64,000 nucleotides of DNA, taken from NCBI GenBank assembly GCA_963768085.1, contig CAVYGO010000002.1, positions 248,001-312,000 on the forward strand. The letters run 5' to 3'. Shown here piece after piece: positions 36,224 through 44,006 of this stretch. A program made the position numbers and the translations under genes. Under the pieces are notes generated by a model. It worked only from the letters and a program-made list of their open reading frames with translations, was not told the origin of the DNA and made no database searches. This DNA comes from Pukyongia sp963768085. Its GTDB lineage: Bacteria > Bacteroidota > Bacteroidia > Flavobacteriales > Flavobacteriaceae. The first letter of the stretch is position 1; every line of letters begins with the position of its first letter.

Positions 36224-37288
36224 ATGGCAGGAAATTCCTTCGGAACCATTTTTAAACTTACCACCTTCGGCGAGTCTCATGGAGAAGCCATCGGAGGTAT
36301 AATCGATGGTTGTCCCGCCGGACTAACGATCGACCTTGAAGCCATTCAAATTGAAATGCAACGTAGGAAACCTGGTCAGTCCAGCATCGTTACACAGCGT
36401 AAGGAAGAAGATGAAGTAAAGTTCCTCTCAGGAATCTTTGAAGGTAAATCAACAGGCACTCCCATTGGTTTTGTAATCCAGAATACCAATCAGAAATCAC
36501 AAGACTATTCCCACATTAAAGATACCTACAGACCATCACATGCCGATTTCACATATGACCAGAAATACGGTATAAGAGATTACCGTGGAGGAGGGCGGTC
36601 ATCTGCTCGTGAGACGGCTTGCAGGGTAGTAGCGGGCGCCATTGCCAAACAACTTCTTAAGGACATTAAAATTACCGCCTATGTTTCTGCCGTTGGGAAC
36701 CTACGTCTCACTATACCATACTCGGAACTTGATTTTTCACAAATTGAAAAAAATCCGGTTCGCACCGCCGATGCTTCGATGGCAGAGCGAATGGAGTGTT
36801 ACATCAAGCAAATTCGTAAAGATGGTGATACTGTGGGCGGAACCATTAGCTGCGTGATTCAGCATATGCCTGTTGGTTTGGGTGAACCCGTTTTTAACAA
36901 ACTGCATGCAGAGTTGGGAAAAGCGATGCTGTCGATTAATGCGGTTAAAGGATTTGAATACGGAAGTGGATTTGGTGGCACTGAACTGAAAGGCAGTGAA
37001 CACAACGATATTATTAATGAAGACGGGAGTACGCGAACCAATCATAGTGGCGGTATACAGGGAGGTATTAGCAATGGAGAAGATATTTATTTTAATGTAG
37101 CCTTTAAACCGGTGGCAACCTTAATGCAAAATCAGCAAACGATCAATAAGGAAGGGAAACCTGTAGAGATGCAGGGTAAGGGAAGACACGACCCCTGTGT
37201 TGTTCCGCGTGCCGTGCCTATAGTAGAGGCGATGGCTGCCCTCGTACTGGCTGATTTCTGGCTACTCAATAAACTTTCTAAAATATAA
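36224..37288 (+). CDS. aroC: Chorismate synthase
   Basis: 354 residues, standard length. Signatures are FGESHGEAIGGIIDGCPAG near the N-terminus, RKPGQSSIVTQRKEEDEV, YRGGGRSSARETACRVVAG, and the C-terminal GRHDPCVVPRAVPIVEAMAA. It makes chorismate from EPSP using reduced FMN, the last step of the shikimate pathway. The symporter gene follows after 14 bp, so the two probably share the promoter at 36203. Confidence 0.97.
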   Translation: MAGNSFGTIFKLTTFGESHGEAIGGIIDGCPAGLTIDLEAIQIEMQRRKPGQSSIVTQRKEEDEVKFLSGIFEGKSTGTPIGFVIQNTNQKSQDYSHIKDTYRPSHADFTYDQKYGIRDYRGGGRSSARETACRVVAGAIAKQLLKDIKITAYVSAVGNLRLTIPYSELDFSQIEKNPVRTADASMAERMECYIKQIRKDGDTVGGTISCVIQHMPVGLGEPVFNKLHAELGKAMLSINAVKGFEYGSGFGGTELKGSEHNDIINEDGSTRTNHSGGIQGGISNGEDIYFNVAFKPVATLMQNQQTINKEGKPVEMQGKGRHDPCVVPRAVPIVEAMAALVLADFWLLNKLSKI

Positions 37289-37302
37289 CAGAACGCAATC
37301 GA

Positions 37303-38628
37303 ATGAAAAAATTAGAACTACACTGGCAAATATTAATTGGGATGCTCCTGGGACTTGTATTTGGTTTTATTATGCTTCAAATTTCCTGGGGTGCCGGGTT
37401 TGTGGGAGACTGGATTAAACCATTGGGGACAATTTTCATTAAGTTGCTGAAACTTATTGCTATTCCCTTGATTCTGGCATCCCTGATAAAAGGTATTTCA
37501 GACCTGAAAGATATTTCCAAGTTCAGAAATATTGGCCTCCGAACCATTATAACCTATGTTTTTACGACTGTTATCGCGATATCCATCGGGTTGATGCTGG
37601 TTAATGTAATGCAACCCGGAGATGGAGTTTCTGAGGAAACCATTGCAAAACTTACCGAAACCTATGCCGGAGACAGCGGAGTTCAATCAAAAATAGCCGA
37701 GGCTACCAGGCAAAAGGATAGCGGACCCTTACAATTTTTGGTAGATATGGTTCCGGATAATGCCATGAAAGCTATGAGTGAAAACGCTCTCATGCTACAA
37801 GTGATCGTTTTTGCAATTTTCCTGGGTATATCATTATTACTTATCGGTGAGAAAAGAGCCAAACCACTGAAGAACCTGTTCGATTCTCTAAATTACGTGG
37901 TACTGAAGATGGTCGATCTTATTATGCTCAGTGCGCCTTATGCAGTTTTTGCGCTACTGGCGAATGTTGTGGTTTCTTCAGGGGATCCGGATTTATTATA
38001 CGCCTTGCTTAAGTATGCAGGGACTGTTGTTTTAGGACTGGTACTTATGATCGTTTTCTACCTTATCATCGTAGGTAGCTACACTAAAAAAAATCCATTC
38101 TGGTTTTTAAAAGAAATTAGTCCTGCCCAATTGCTGGCCTTTTCTACCAGTTCGAGTGCCGCAACGCTTCCCGTTACAATGGAACGCGTTGAAGAGCATA
38201 TTGGAGTAGATAAGGAAGTAAGTAGTTTCGTACTTCCCGTGGGAGCTACTATAAATATGGATGGGACAAGTTTATACCAGGCCGTAGCAGCCGTATTTAT
38301 TTCGCAGGCTTTAGCCTTCGACCTCACCTTCGCCGATCAACTCACCATTGTATTGACCGCGCTTCTGGCTTCCATTGGCTCTGCAGCCGTTCCTGGAGCA
38401 GGTATGGTAATGCTGGTAATTGTGTTAGAGTCGATTGGCTTCCCGGCCGATCGCTTCCCAATAGCGTTGGCATTAATTTTTGCGGTAGACCGTCCTTTGG
38501 ATATGTGCCGAACTGTAGTAAATGTTACCGGAGATGCTACCGTGTCGATGATCGTAGCTAAATCGGTGGGTAAATTAGGCAAACCCAAGGTTGAAGATTG
38601 GGACGAACATTACGACGAAGTAAAATAA
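37303..38628 (+). CDS. Dicarboxylate/amino acid:cation symporter (DAACS family)
   Basis: 441 residues. It has eight transmembrane helices plus hairpins of the glutamate-transporter fold, with the HP1 serine motif (AFSTSSSAATLPVTM), the TM7 NMDGTSLYQ motif (VGATINMDGTSLYQAVAA), HP2 (SIGSAAVPGAGMVML) and the TM8 substrate region (FAVDRPLDMCRTVVNVTGD). It imports glutamate, aspartate or C4-dicarboxylates with Na+ or H+. The Arg/Asp pattern in TM8 (RPLDMCRT) fits an acidic amino acid or dicarboxylate substrate. Confidence 0.92.
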   Translation: MKKLELHWQILIGMLLGLVFGFIMLQISWGAGFVGDWIKPLGTIFIKLLKLIAIPLILASLIKGISDLKDISKFRNIGLRTIITYVFTTVIAISIGLMLVNVMQPGDGVSEETIAKLTETYAGDSGVQSKIAEATRQKDSGPLQFLVDMVPDNAMKAMSENALMLQVIVFAIFLGISLLLIGEKRAKPLKNLFDSLNYVVLKMVDLIMLSAPYAVFALLANVVVSSGDPDLLYALLKYAGTVVLGLVLMIVFYLIIVGSYTKKNPFWFLKEISPAQLLAFSTSSSAATLPVTMERVEEHIGVDKEVSSFVLPVGATINMDGTSLYQAVAAVFISQALAFDLTFADQLTIVLTALLASIGSAAVPGAGMVMLVIVLESIGFPADRFPIALALIFAVDRPLDMCRTVVNVTGDATVSMIVAKSVGKLGKPKVEDWDEHYDEVK

Positions 38629-38710
38629 ATACAAGCCGTTTACCTGTACATTCATGAAATCATAGTGAGACCTCGCCAGTTATTCATGAAATAAGGGATG
38701 AACCACCCTT

Positions 38711-38736
38711 AACTCCTTAGTTTACTGAGTTTTATT
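38711..38736 (+). terminator. Weak terminator after the symporter gene
   Basis: AACTC (38711-38715) pairs with GAGTT (38727-38731), then TTTATT. The stem is only 5 bp, so it is weak. Confidence 0.35.
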
Positions 38737-38772
38737 AGCTACTATTGAAGAGCTAATCGAAAATAATTCAGG

Positions 38773-39570
38773 GTGTTACGGTTATTAATTACAGTTTTTC
38801 TTTTCATAAGTTTTCAGTTTAATGCTCAAGTGGGAATTAACACGACAAGCCCCAGTCCGGCTTCCATACTTGAAATTAGCAGCACCCAGGATAATATTAA
38901 TTTCGGTGGTTTAATGCCTCCCAGGGTTCCTTCTATAGCTAACAGGAATTCAATAAGTCCTTCGTTCTCCGATATTGGATTACTAGTTTTCGTTGATGAG
39001 GTTCAGTGTTTACAGATATGGAACGGAACCACCTGGGAGGATATTCATTGTTTGAATGAAGTCACACTATTGGGCGTATTTCAAAATTTCGATCTCAATA
39101 CAAGCTGGGGATATTCCAGCGACGTTCCTTTTTTCGATAACGGTAATGACGGCTTCTTTGGCATCACCAACAGCTCGAATGGTGGTTTTAGCAACATAAG
39201 TACACTCACCAATAACTTCCTGGGTGTAAATGATCTTGATGACGAAGGAATGAATGGCACTTCAGGTTTCGCTACAATTAACTTCAATACCATTGATATT
39301 TCGGGAGCAGGAGCCGGGGTTACTCTGTCTTTTAGTTATGAATTTTTCGAATTCGACACGGGAGATGATGCGTTTTACACAATAACCATAGATAGTGTTC
39401 CACAAACTGAAGTTCAGCTAATCAATGGACTGGCAGACCTGTCTGTTTCAGGCACTGTATCTGCCATTATTCCTCCAGGGTCAAATACGGTTGGCCTTAG
39501 TTTCAGGATCCGGCAGGATGGAGCCGGTGACTACGCAGGTTTCGATAGTTTTGCAATAGTTCCTAATTAA
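38773..39570 (+). CDS. Secreted surface protein of unknown function
   Basis: 265 residues from GTG, with a signal peptide (LLITVFLFISFQFNAQ). The segment after cleavage (VGINTTSPSPASILEISS, then FGGLMPPRVPS) is the repeat-like head seen in many flavobacterial cell-surface and tail-fibre-like proteins. The rest (about 100-265) is Gly/Asn/Asp-rich beta structure (GGFSNISTLTNNFLGVNDLD, DISGAGAGVTLSFSYEFFEF), plausibly a carbohydrate-binding-like jellyroll. It has no type IX sorting domain at the C-terminus. Monocistronic. Confidence 0.65.
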   Translation: MLRLLITVFLFISFQFNAQVGINTTSPSPASILEISSTQDNINFGGLMPPRVPSIANRNSISPSFSDIGLLVFVDEVQCLQIWNGTTWEDIHCLNEVTLLGVFQNFDLNTSWGYSSDVPFFDNGNDGFFGITNSSNGGFSNISTLTNNFLGVNDLDDEGMNGTSGFATINFNTIDISGAGAGVTLSFSYEFFEFDTGDDAFYTITIDSVPQTEVQLINGLADLSVSGTVSAIIPPGSNTVGLSFRIRQDGAGDYAGFDSFAIVPN

Positions 39571-39578
39571 GTACACAA

Positions 39579-40394
39579 CTATCCTTGTTTCTGAATTTCG
39601 ACTTGATGTGGATATGGTATTTCAATTCCTGCCGCATCCAGTTCTTCCTTAATAGTAGCGATCAAATTGAATTGCACGGGCCAGTAAACTTCATTTTTAA
39701 CGGAACATCGTACAGCAAAATCAACCGAGCTATCTCCTAACCCGGACACTTCCACCAGCGGAGGTGGGTCAGTCATCACATTTTCCTGTTTACCAATAGC
39801 ACCCATTAATACTTCTTTGGTTTGTTTTATATCTGCATCGTAGGATACACCAATGGTAAGAAATATCTTCTGAAAGCCTTCAGCCGTATAATTTGTTATA
39901 GTGCCATTAGACAAAGCACCATTAGGCAGAATCACCAATCGGTTCTGTGGCGTAAGCAACTTGGTGGTAAAAATTTCTATTTCTTTTACACTTCCCAGTT
40001 CACCTTGAGCATTAATAACATCACCTACTTTGAAAGGACGAAAGAGCATGATTAGCACCCCTCCGGCGAAATTAGACAGCGATCCCTGAAGAGCCAGACC
40101 AACTGCCAGGCCAGCAGCACCCAATACAGCGATAAATGAAGTTGATTCTATACCCAGCTGGCTTAATACCGCTATGAATAGCATAATTTTCAATATCCAT
40201 CCGATCAAATTGGACAGAAACTTCTGAAGGGTTTCTTCCATTTCCCGCTTGCGCAGGGCTTTTCGGATTCCTCTGGAAATGATACCTATCACCCATAACC
40301 CAATAAGTAGTAAGGCCAGTGCAGCCAGTAGCTTAGGACCGTAATCGAACAATAGATTTTTAGCGATATCGAGATAATCAGTGGCGTTTTTCAT
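39579..40394 (-). CDS. mscS: Small-conductance mechanosensitive channel MscS
   Basis: 271 residues, close to E. coli MscS (286). Three transmembrane helices occupy about 15-110, the third being the glycine/alanine-rich pore helix (AVLGAAGLAVGLALQGSLSN). The beta domain follows (PFKVGDVINAQGELGSVKEI, then NRLVILPNGALSNGTITNY), with the alpha/beta C-terminal vestibule after it. It opens on membrane tension to release solutes. Its stop is 8 bp from the stop of the convergent secreted protein gene. Confidence 0.93.
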   Translation of the reverse strand: MKNATDYLDIAKNLLFDYGPKLLAALALLLIGLWVIGIISRGIRKALRKREMEETLQKFLSNLIGWILKIMLFIAVLSQLGIESTSFIAVLGAAGLAVGLALQGSLSNFAGGVLIMLFRPFKVGDVINAQGELGSVKEIEIFTTKLLTPQNRLVILPNGALSNGTITNYTAEGFQKIFLTIGVSYDADIKQTKEVLMGAIGKQENVMTDPPPLVEVSGLGDSSVDFAVRCSVKNEVYWPVQFNLIATIKEELDAAGIEIPYPHQVEIQKQG

Positions 40395-40523
40395 AGTCGA
40401 AATTTTGAAACTCTAAATTATAAAAATGTCATCAGTATTTCTCAATAAATTTTCATTTTTTAATGACGAAATTGATTGGTAATTTTATACTCTTCATAGC
40501 CAGTGGTTTCTAATTGAATATAA

Positions 40524-40556
40524 GTTGTTCCGAAGTAAATAGATTTAGTATATTTA
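40524..40556 (+). promoter_or_regulatory. Candidate promoter of the ATP-grasp/FGase/DUF1704 operon
   Basis: GTTG (40524-40527) and TATATTTA (40549-40556) are 21 nt apart and lie 19 bp before the ATG. Each differs by one base from TTTG and TAnnTTTG. Confidence 0.45.
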
Positions 40557-40575
40557 TTTTTCTAAAAAACCAATC

Positions 40576-41604
40576 ATGAACGTTTGCTTTATAATGTACC
40601 CCTGGGAGGAAATCGATCCGGATAACGATTCTACGTTGGCGATGATCCATGAATTCGTTAAACGAGGTCACGGCATGGCAGTTACAACACCCGCCAATCT
40701 AACGATTCGGGATAGTGTGGCATATGCCTTCTGTAAATGTGTGAAACGCAGCGAGAAGATCAGTAAATCACTTAAATCATTCCATGGCAGCACTCAATTT
40801 TACGATGAGATGTTACCGCTGGCCGGATTCGATGTGATCATCCTTCGATCTAATCCGCCACTGGATATGATCATGCTCAATTTTCTGGACAGCGTGAAGG
40901 ACGATGTATTTATTATGAACGATCTGGATGGGATCCGTCGGGCGAACAACAAACTATATACGGCGGTATTTGAAGACGACAATAACGATATGATCCCGCG
41001 GACACATGTTACCAAGAACAAGGAGTATTTGAAGAATGTGATCAAGGAAGGCCCCGAAAAGATGATCCTCAAACCATTGAACGGTTATGGAGGTTCTGGT
41101 GTGATCCTCATAGAAAAAAGAGCGATGAAGAGTATTAATTCGTTACTCGATTTCTATATCGATAATAAGGATGGTACCAGTAACTATGTGATCTTACAGG
41201 ACTATATTGAAGGTGCGGATCAAGGTGATGTTCGGATCCTGATGCTCAATGGACAGCCCATCGGAGCTATGAAAAGGGTTCCGGGAGATGAAGACCACAG
41301 AAGCAATGTAAGTGCGGGTGGTTCGGTTCAGAAGCACTCACTTACCAAACAGGAAAAAGAACTCTGCAGGAGAATAGGGCCTAAGCTCATTAAAGACGGG
41401 CTGTATTTTGTTGGAATCGATGTGATAGGTGGGATGCTGGTTGAAGTAAATGTAATGTCGCCGGGCGGAATTACGTATATGAATAGGGTCTATAAAACGA
41501 AAGTTCAAGAGAAGATTATTGATTTCATAGAAGATAAGGTGATTGAAAGAGTCACTGCATTCGAACGCCGCACTAAACTTCGTAAACATGTGAGTGACGC
41601 CTGA
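40576..41604 (+). CDS. GshB-like ATP-grasp ligase
   Basis: 342 residues. It has an N-terminal pre-ATP-grasp domain (VCFIMYPWEEIDPDNDSTLA, VIILRSNPPLDM) and an ATP-grasp core with the glycine-rich loop KPLNGYGGSGV, the GQPIGAMKRVPGDEDHRSN strand and metal-binding EVNVMSPGGITYM. This is the prokaryotic glutathione synthetase fold, which joins a carboxylate to an amine using ATP. The organism makes bacillithiol (bshA in this window) and no gshA is seen, so true glutathione synthesis is doubtful. Its last base is the first base of the next gene's ATG, so the two are coupled. Confidence 0.85.
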   Translation: MNVCFIMYPWEEIDPDNDSTLAMIHEFVKRGHGMAVTTPANLTIRDSVAYAFCKCVKRSEKISKSLKSFHGSTQFYDEMLPLAGFDVIILRSNPPLDMIMLNFLDSVKDDVFIMNDLDGIRRANNKLYTAVFEDDNNDMIPRTHVTKNKEYLKNVIKEGPEKMILKPLNGYGGSGVILIEKRAMKSINSLLDFYIDNKDGTSNYVILQDYIEGADQGDVRILMLNGQPIGAMKRVPGDEDHRSNVSAGGSVQKHSLTKQEKELCRRIGPKLIKDGLYFVGIDVIGGMLVEVNVMSPGGITYMNRVYKTKVQEKIIDFIEDKVIERVTAFERRTKLRKHVSDA

Positions 41605-42431
41605 TGATCAAATTACCTGTTTCAGAAATAATTTCCCGAATTAAAAATGAGGACTGCTTCGAGGCTGTTTCCGAAGAGTATTCGTTTACATTAAAAATTG
41701 ATGCGTACGTTCCTTATCTGTGCGGTGCTGTTCATGACGGAGGCCAGTTCAGAAAGGAACTATGGGATAATTGTTATCATACGCAATACGAACGCTGGTT
41801 CGAAGAAGATCCATGCACCAAAGAAATGGTGAAATCGCATCCCATGCTGATCGCAGGATGTGACAGCCGCTTTGAATACGACCTGAATCGTGACCCTGAA
41901 AATGCCATCTTTGAGGATGCCTGGGGTAAAAAGCTATGGAAAGAACCACTTTCCAGGGAAATGTACAATAAAAGTATGGCCAAACACACGGCTTTCTATA
42001 CCGTGGTCCATGCCCTTATAGAAAAACTTGAAGAAAAATTCGGGACCATAGTGGTCTACGATATGCACAGCTATAACTGGCGAAGGTGGGATAGGGAAGT
42101 ACCCGTGATCAACCTGGGAACTTCAAACATTGATAATGTTCGTTTTGGCAAGATGGTTGAACTCTGGAGAAGTTCGCTTTCAGAACTACAGATTCCGGGC
42201 GTTCAGGATACTACCTCAAAAATCAATGATACATTTTTCGGAAATGGCTATTTCTTGAAATATATTACCAAAACCTTCAAAAATACCTTAGTTTTGGCAA
42301 CCGAATTCAAGAAGATCTATTGTGATGAACTTCAGCAGGTCATCTATCCAGAGGTAGTTGCAGCTATCGAGAAACAACTTCAATCAAAACTGAAGGAACA
42401 CGCCGAAGCGTTTTACAAGGAACATAATTAA
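41604..42431 (+). CDS. N-formylglutamate amidohydrolase-like enzyme
   Basis: 275 residues of the FGase family (PF05013), a zinc-dependent amidohydrolase. Family features are the N-terminal GAVHDGGQFRKEL metal site, AGCDSRFEYDLNRDPENAIF, the catalytic VVYDMHSYNWRRWDRE and the later INLGTSNIDNVRF. Classical members hydrolyse N-formylglutamate in histidine breakdown, but there are no hut genes nearby. Its setting between a ligase and a metallopeptidase points to hydrolysis of another N-acyl or amide-linked amino acid. It overlaps the ATP-grasp gene by one base and lies 3 nt before the next gene. Confidence 0.83.
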   Translation: MIKLPVSEIISRIKNEDCFEAVSEEYSFTLKIDAYVPYLCGAVHDGGQFRKELWDNCYHTQYERWFEEDPCTKEMVKSHPMLIAGCDSRFEYDLNRDPENAIFEDAWGKKLWKEPLSREMYNKSMAKHTAFYTVVHALIEKLEEKFGTIVVYDMHSYNWRRWDREVPVINLGTSNIDNVRFGKMVELWRSSLSELQIPGVQDTTSKINDTFFGNGYFLKYITKTFKNTLVLATEFKKIYCDELQQVIYPEVVAAIEKQLQSKLKEHAEAFYKEHN

Positions 42432-42434
42432 TTT

Positions 42435-43598
42435 ATGCCGTTTACCAAGACAATATTAGAAAACCATCCGAACCTGGTTCGCATTGACAATAATCTGAAC
42501 AAATTGGTCGAAAAGATCGAATTGCTCAATTATATCAATCCAACGAATATTGAGCAGGAAAAGCGTAATTTCTTTTCGTCTAAATACAATATCAACCCAA
42601 GATTTCATTACAAGAAGATCGATTTCAATGCTCATAAACTACAACAAGAGCTTTTCTCGCAGGATATCGACAGTATCCTGGACGAGGAGGCACGAAATTT
42701 CTATCGGGATGTTATTTATGATTATTCCGGACTGATCCAGTGCATAGAATCCATAGGAAAAGGAAGTAAATTCTATTTTAATTCTTTGAAATCTTTCGGT
42801 ACTCCTACGGAAAAGGATGTTGAAAACGCAAAATTTATATTGCATTTTGAGGACGAAGAATACGACCAGGAGATGTTTCCCGTTTTCAGTGCTGTTGAAG
42901 CCGCCGAATACTTCCGTGAATTCATCAGGAAATACGATTTCGAATTTAATTTGAAATATTCTACAAAAATTTCAGCTGCAGCCATGGTGCAAAACAGTAC
43001 CCAAACGCTGGTACTGAAGAAAAATCACAGGTTTAGTGCAAATCAGCTCAAAGTATTAGCCAATCATGAGATCGGAGTTCATTTGGTTACCACTTATAAT
43101 GGCCTGGAACAACCTCTTAAAATTTTCCATAACGGATTCCCGAAGAACCTGGAAACCCAGGAAGGCATGGCAGTTTTTAGTGAGTATATGAGCGGATGCC
43201 TAACCCTTTACAGACTAAAAGAATTATCGTATCGTGTACTGGCTACGGACAGCCTACGTAAAGGTTTCGACTTTTGCGGGACCTTCGACCTACTACACAA
43301 CCAATACAAATTGAATAGGGAAGAGGCGTATACTATTGCTTTGCGGGCGCATCGAGGTGGTGGTTTTACAAAAGACTTTTTATATCTCACGGGGCTTAAG
43401 AAGATTTACGATGCCTATCATAATGGTAAAGATTTAGATTCTCTGCTGGCAGGTAAAGTTACACTGGAATATGTCGATATAGTAGAAAAGTGGCTGACAA
43501 CAGGATTAGCTGAAAAAAATCGCTACGAGAATTTCGCTTTTCAGAAAAATGAGAATTCCAATATAAAACTCGAATTCATTCTTCAGAATTTAAAATAG
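42435..43598 (+). CDS. DUF1704 (QEGLA-motif) zinc metallopeptidase, MATCAP-like
   Basis: 387 residues. It carries HEIGVH (His211-Glu212 and His216), an HExxxH zinc motif, and TQEGMAVFSEYM (Gln242-Glu243), a variant of the QEGLA signature. Bacterial members are annotated 'flavohemoglobin expression-modulating QEGLA motif protein'; the eukaryotic relatives KIAA0895/MATCAP remove the C-terminal tyrosine of tubulin. A role as carboxypeptidase on a C-terminal or isopeptide-linked residue is therefore a fair inference. It is the third gene of the ATP-grasp/FGase operon, converging on the DCC gene with no gap. Confidence 0.85.
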   Translation: MPFTKTILENHPNLVRIDNNLNKLVEKIELLNYINPTNIEQEKRNFFSSKYNINPRFHYKKIDFNAHKLQQELFSQDIDSILDEEARNFYRDVIYDYSGLIQCIESIGKGSKFYFNSLKSFGTPTEKDVENAKFILHFEDEEYDQEMFPVFSAVEAAEYFREFIRKYDFEFNLKYSTKISAAAMVQNSTQTLVLKKNHRFSANQLKVLANHEIGVHLVTTYNGLEQPLKIFHNGFPKNLETQEGMAVFSEYMSGCLTLYRLKELSYRVLATDSLRKGFDFCGTFDLLHNQYKLNREEAYTIALRAHRGGGFTKDFLYLTGLKKIYDAYHNGKDLDSLLAGKVTLEYVDIVEKWLTTGLAEKNRYENFAFQKNENSNIKLEFILQNLK

Positions 43599-44006
43599 TT
43601 ACAGGAATTTATTTAGAAGCTCCGGTGTTGGAATCATACAACTATCCTTCTTACCAAACCACTTATAGCGGTTCTTAGCAATTATATCATAAACAAAATC
43701 CCGAAAAAACCGGGGAATGATTAATGCCCCGTAAAGAAGTGGCCAAAGGTGCTTGAGGTATAAAGCAATATGAAGGGCCGCGGTCGATTTAACATAAGCT
43801 TTTCCATTATCGATAAGGATAATAGAGTCGACTTTCGATGTGTCGATATCATATTCAGAAGTGATTTTCTTACCAGCTTCTTCCTGAAGGGCCGCAAACC
43901 GGAATCGGTCATCCTTGTCGAGACGTATCATATGGTTCACAGCGCCATTGCAAAGATTACATACCCCGTCAAATAATACGATCTTATGTTTTACAGACTT
44001 TCTCAT
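43599..44006 (-). CDS. DCC-family thiol-disulfide oxidoreductase (DUF393)
   Basis: 135 residues. The N-terminal FDGVCNLCNGAVNHMI is the DxxCxxC signature of the DCC family (PF04134), with an FAALQEEAGKKI thioredoxin-like helix and the C-terminal RYKWFGKKDSCMIP. Redox partner unknown. Its ATG overlaps the mutS2 stop (ATGA), so it is co-translated with mutS2. Confidence 0.88.
   Translation of the reverse strand: MRKSVKHKIVLFDGVCNLCNGAVNHMIRLDKDDRFRFAALQEEAGKKITSEYDIDTSKVDSIILIDNGKAYVKSTAALHIALYLKHLWPLLYGALIIPRFFRDFVYDIIAKNRYKWFGKKDSCMIPTPELLNKFL

Noticed and set aside
40576..41604. Annotation as true glutathione synthetase
   Set aside because: No gshA is nearby, bshA implies bacillithiol, and the operon partners do not belong to glutathione synthesis.
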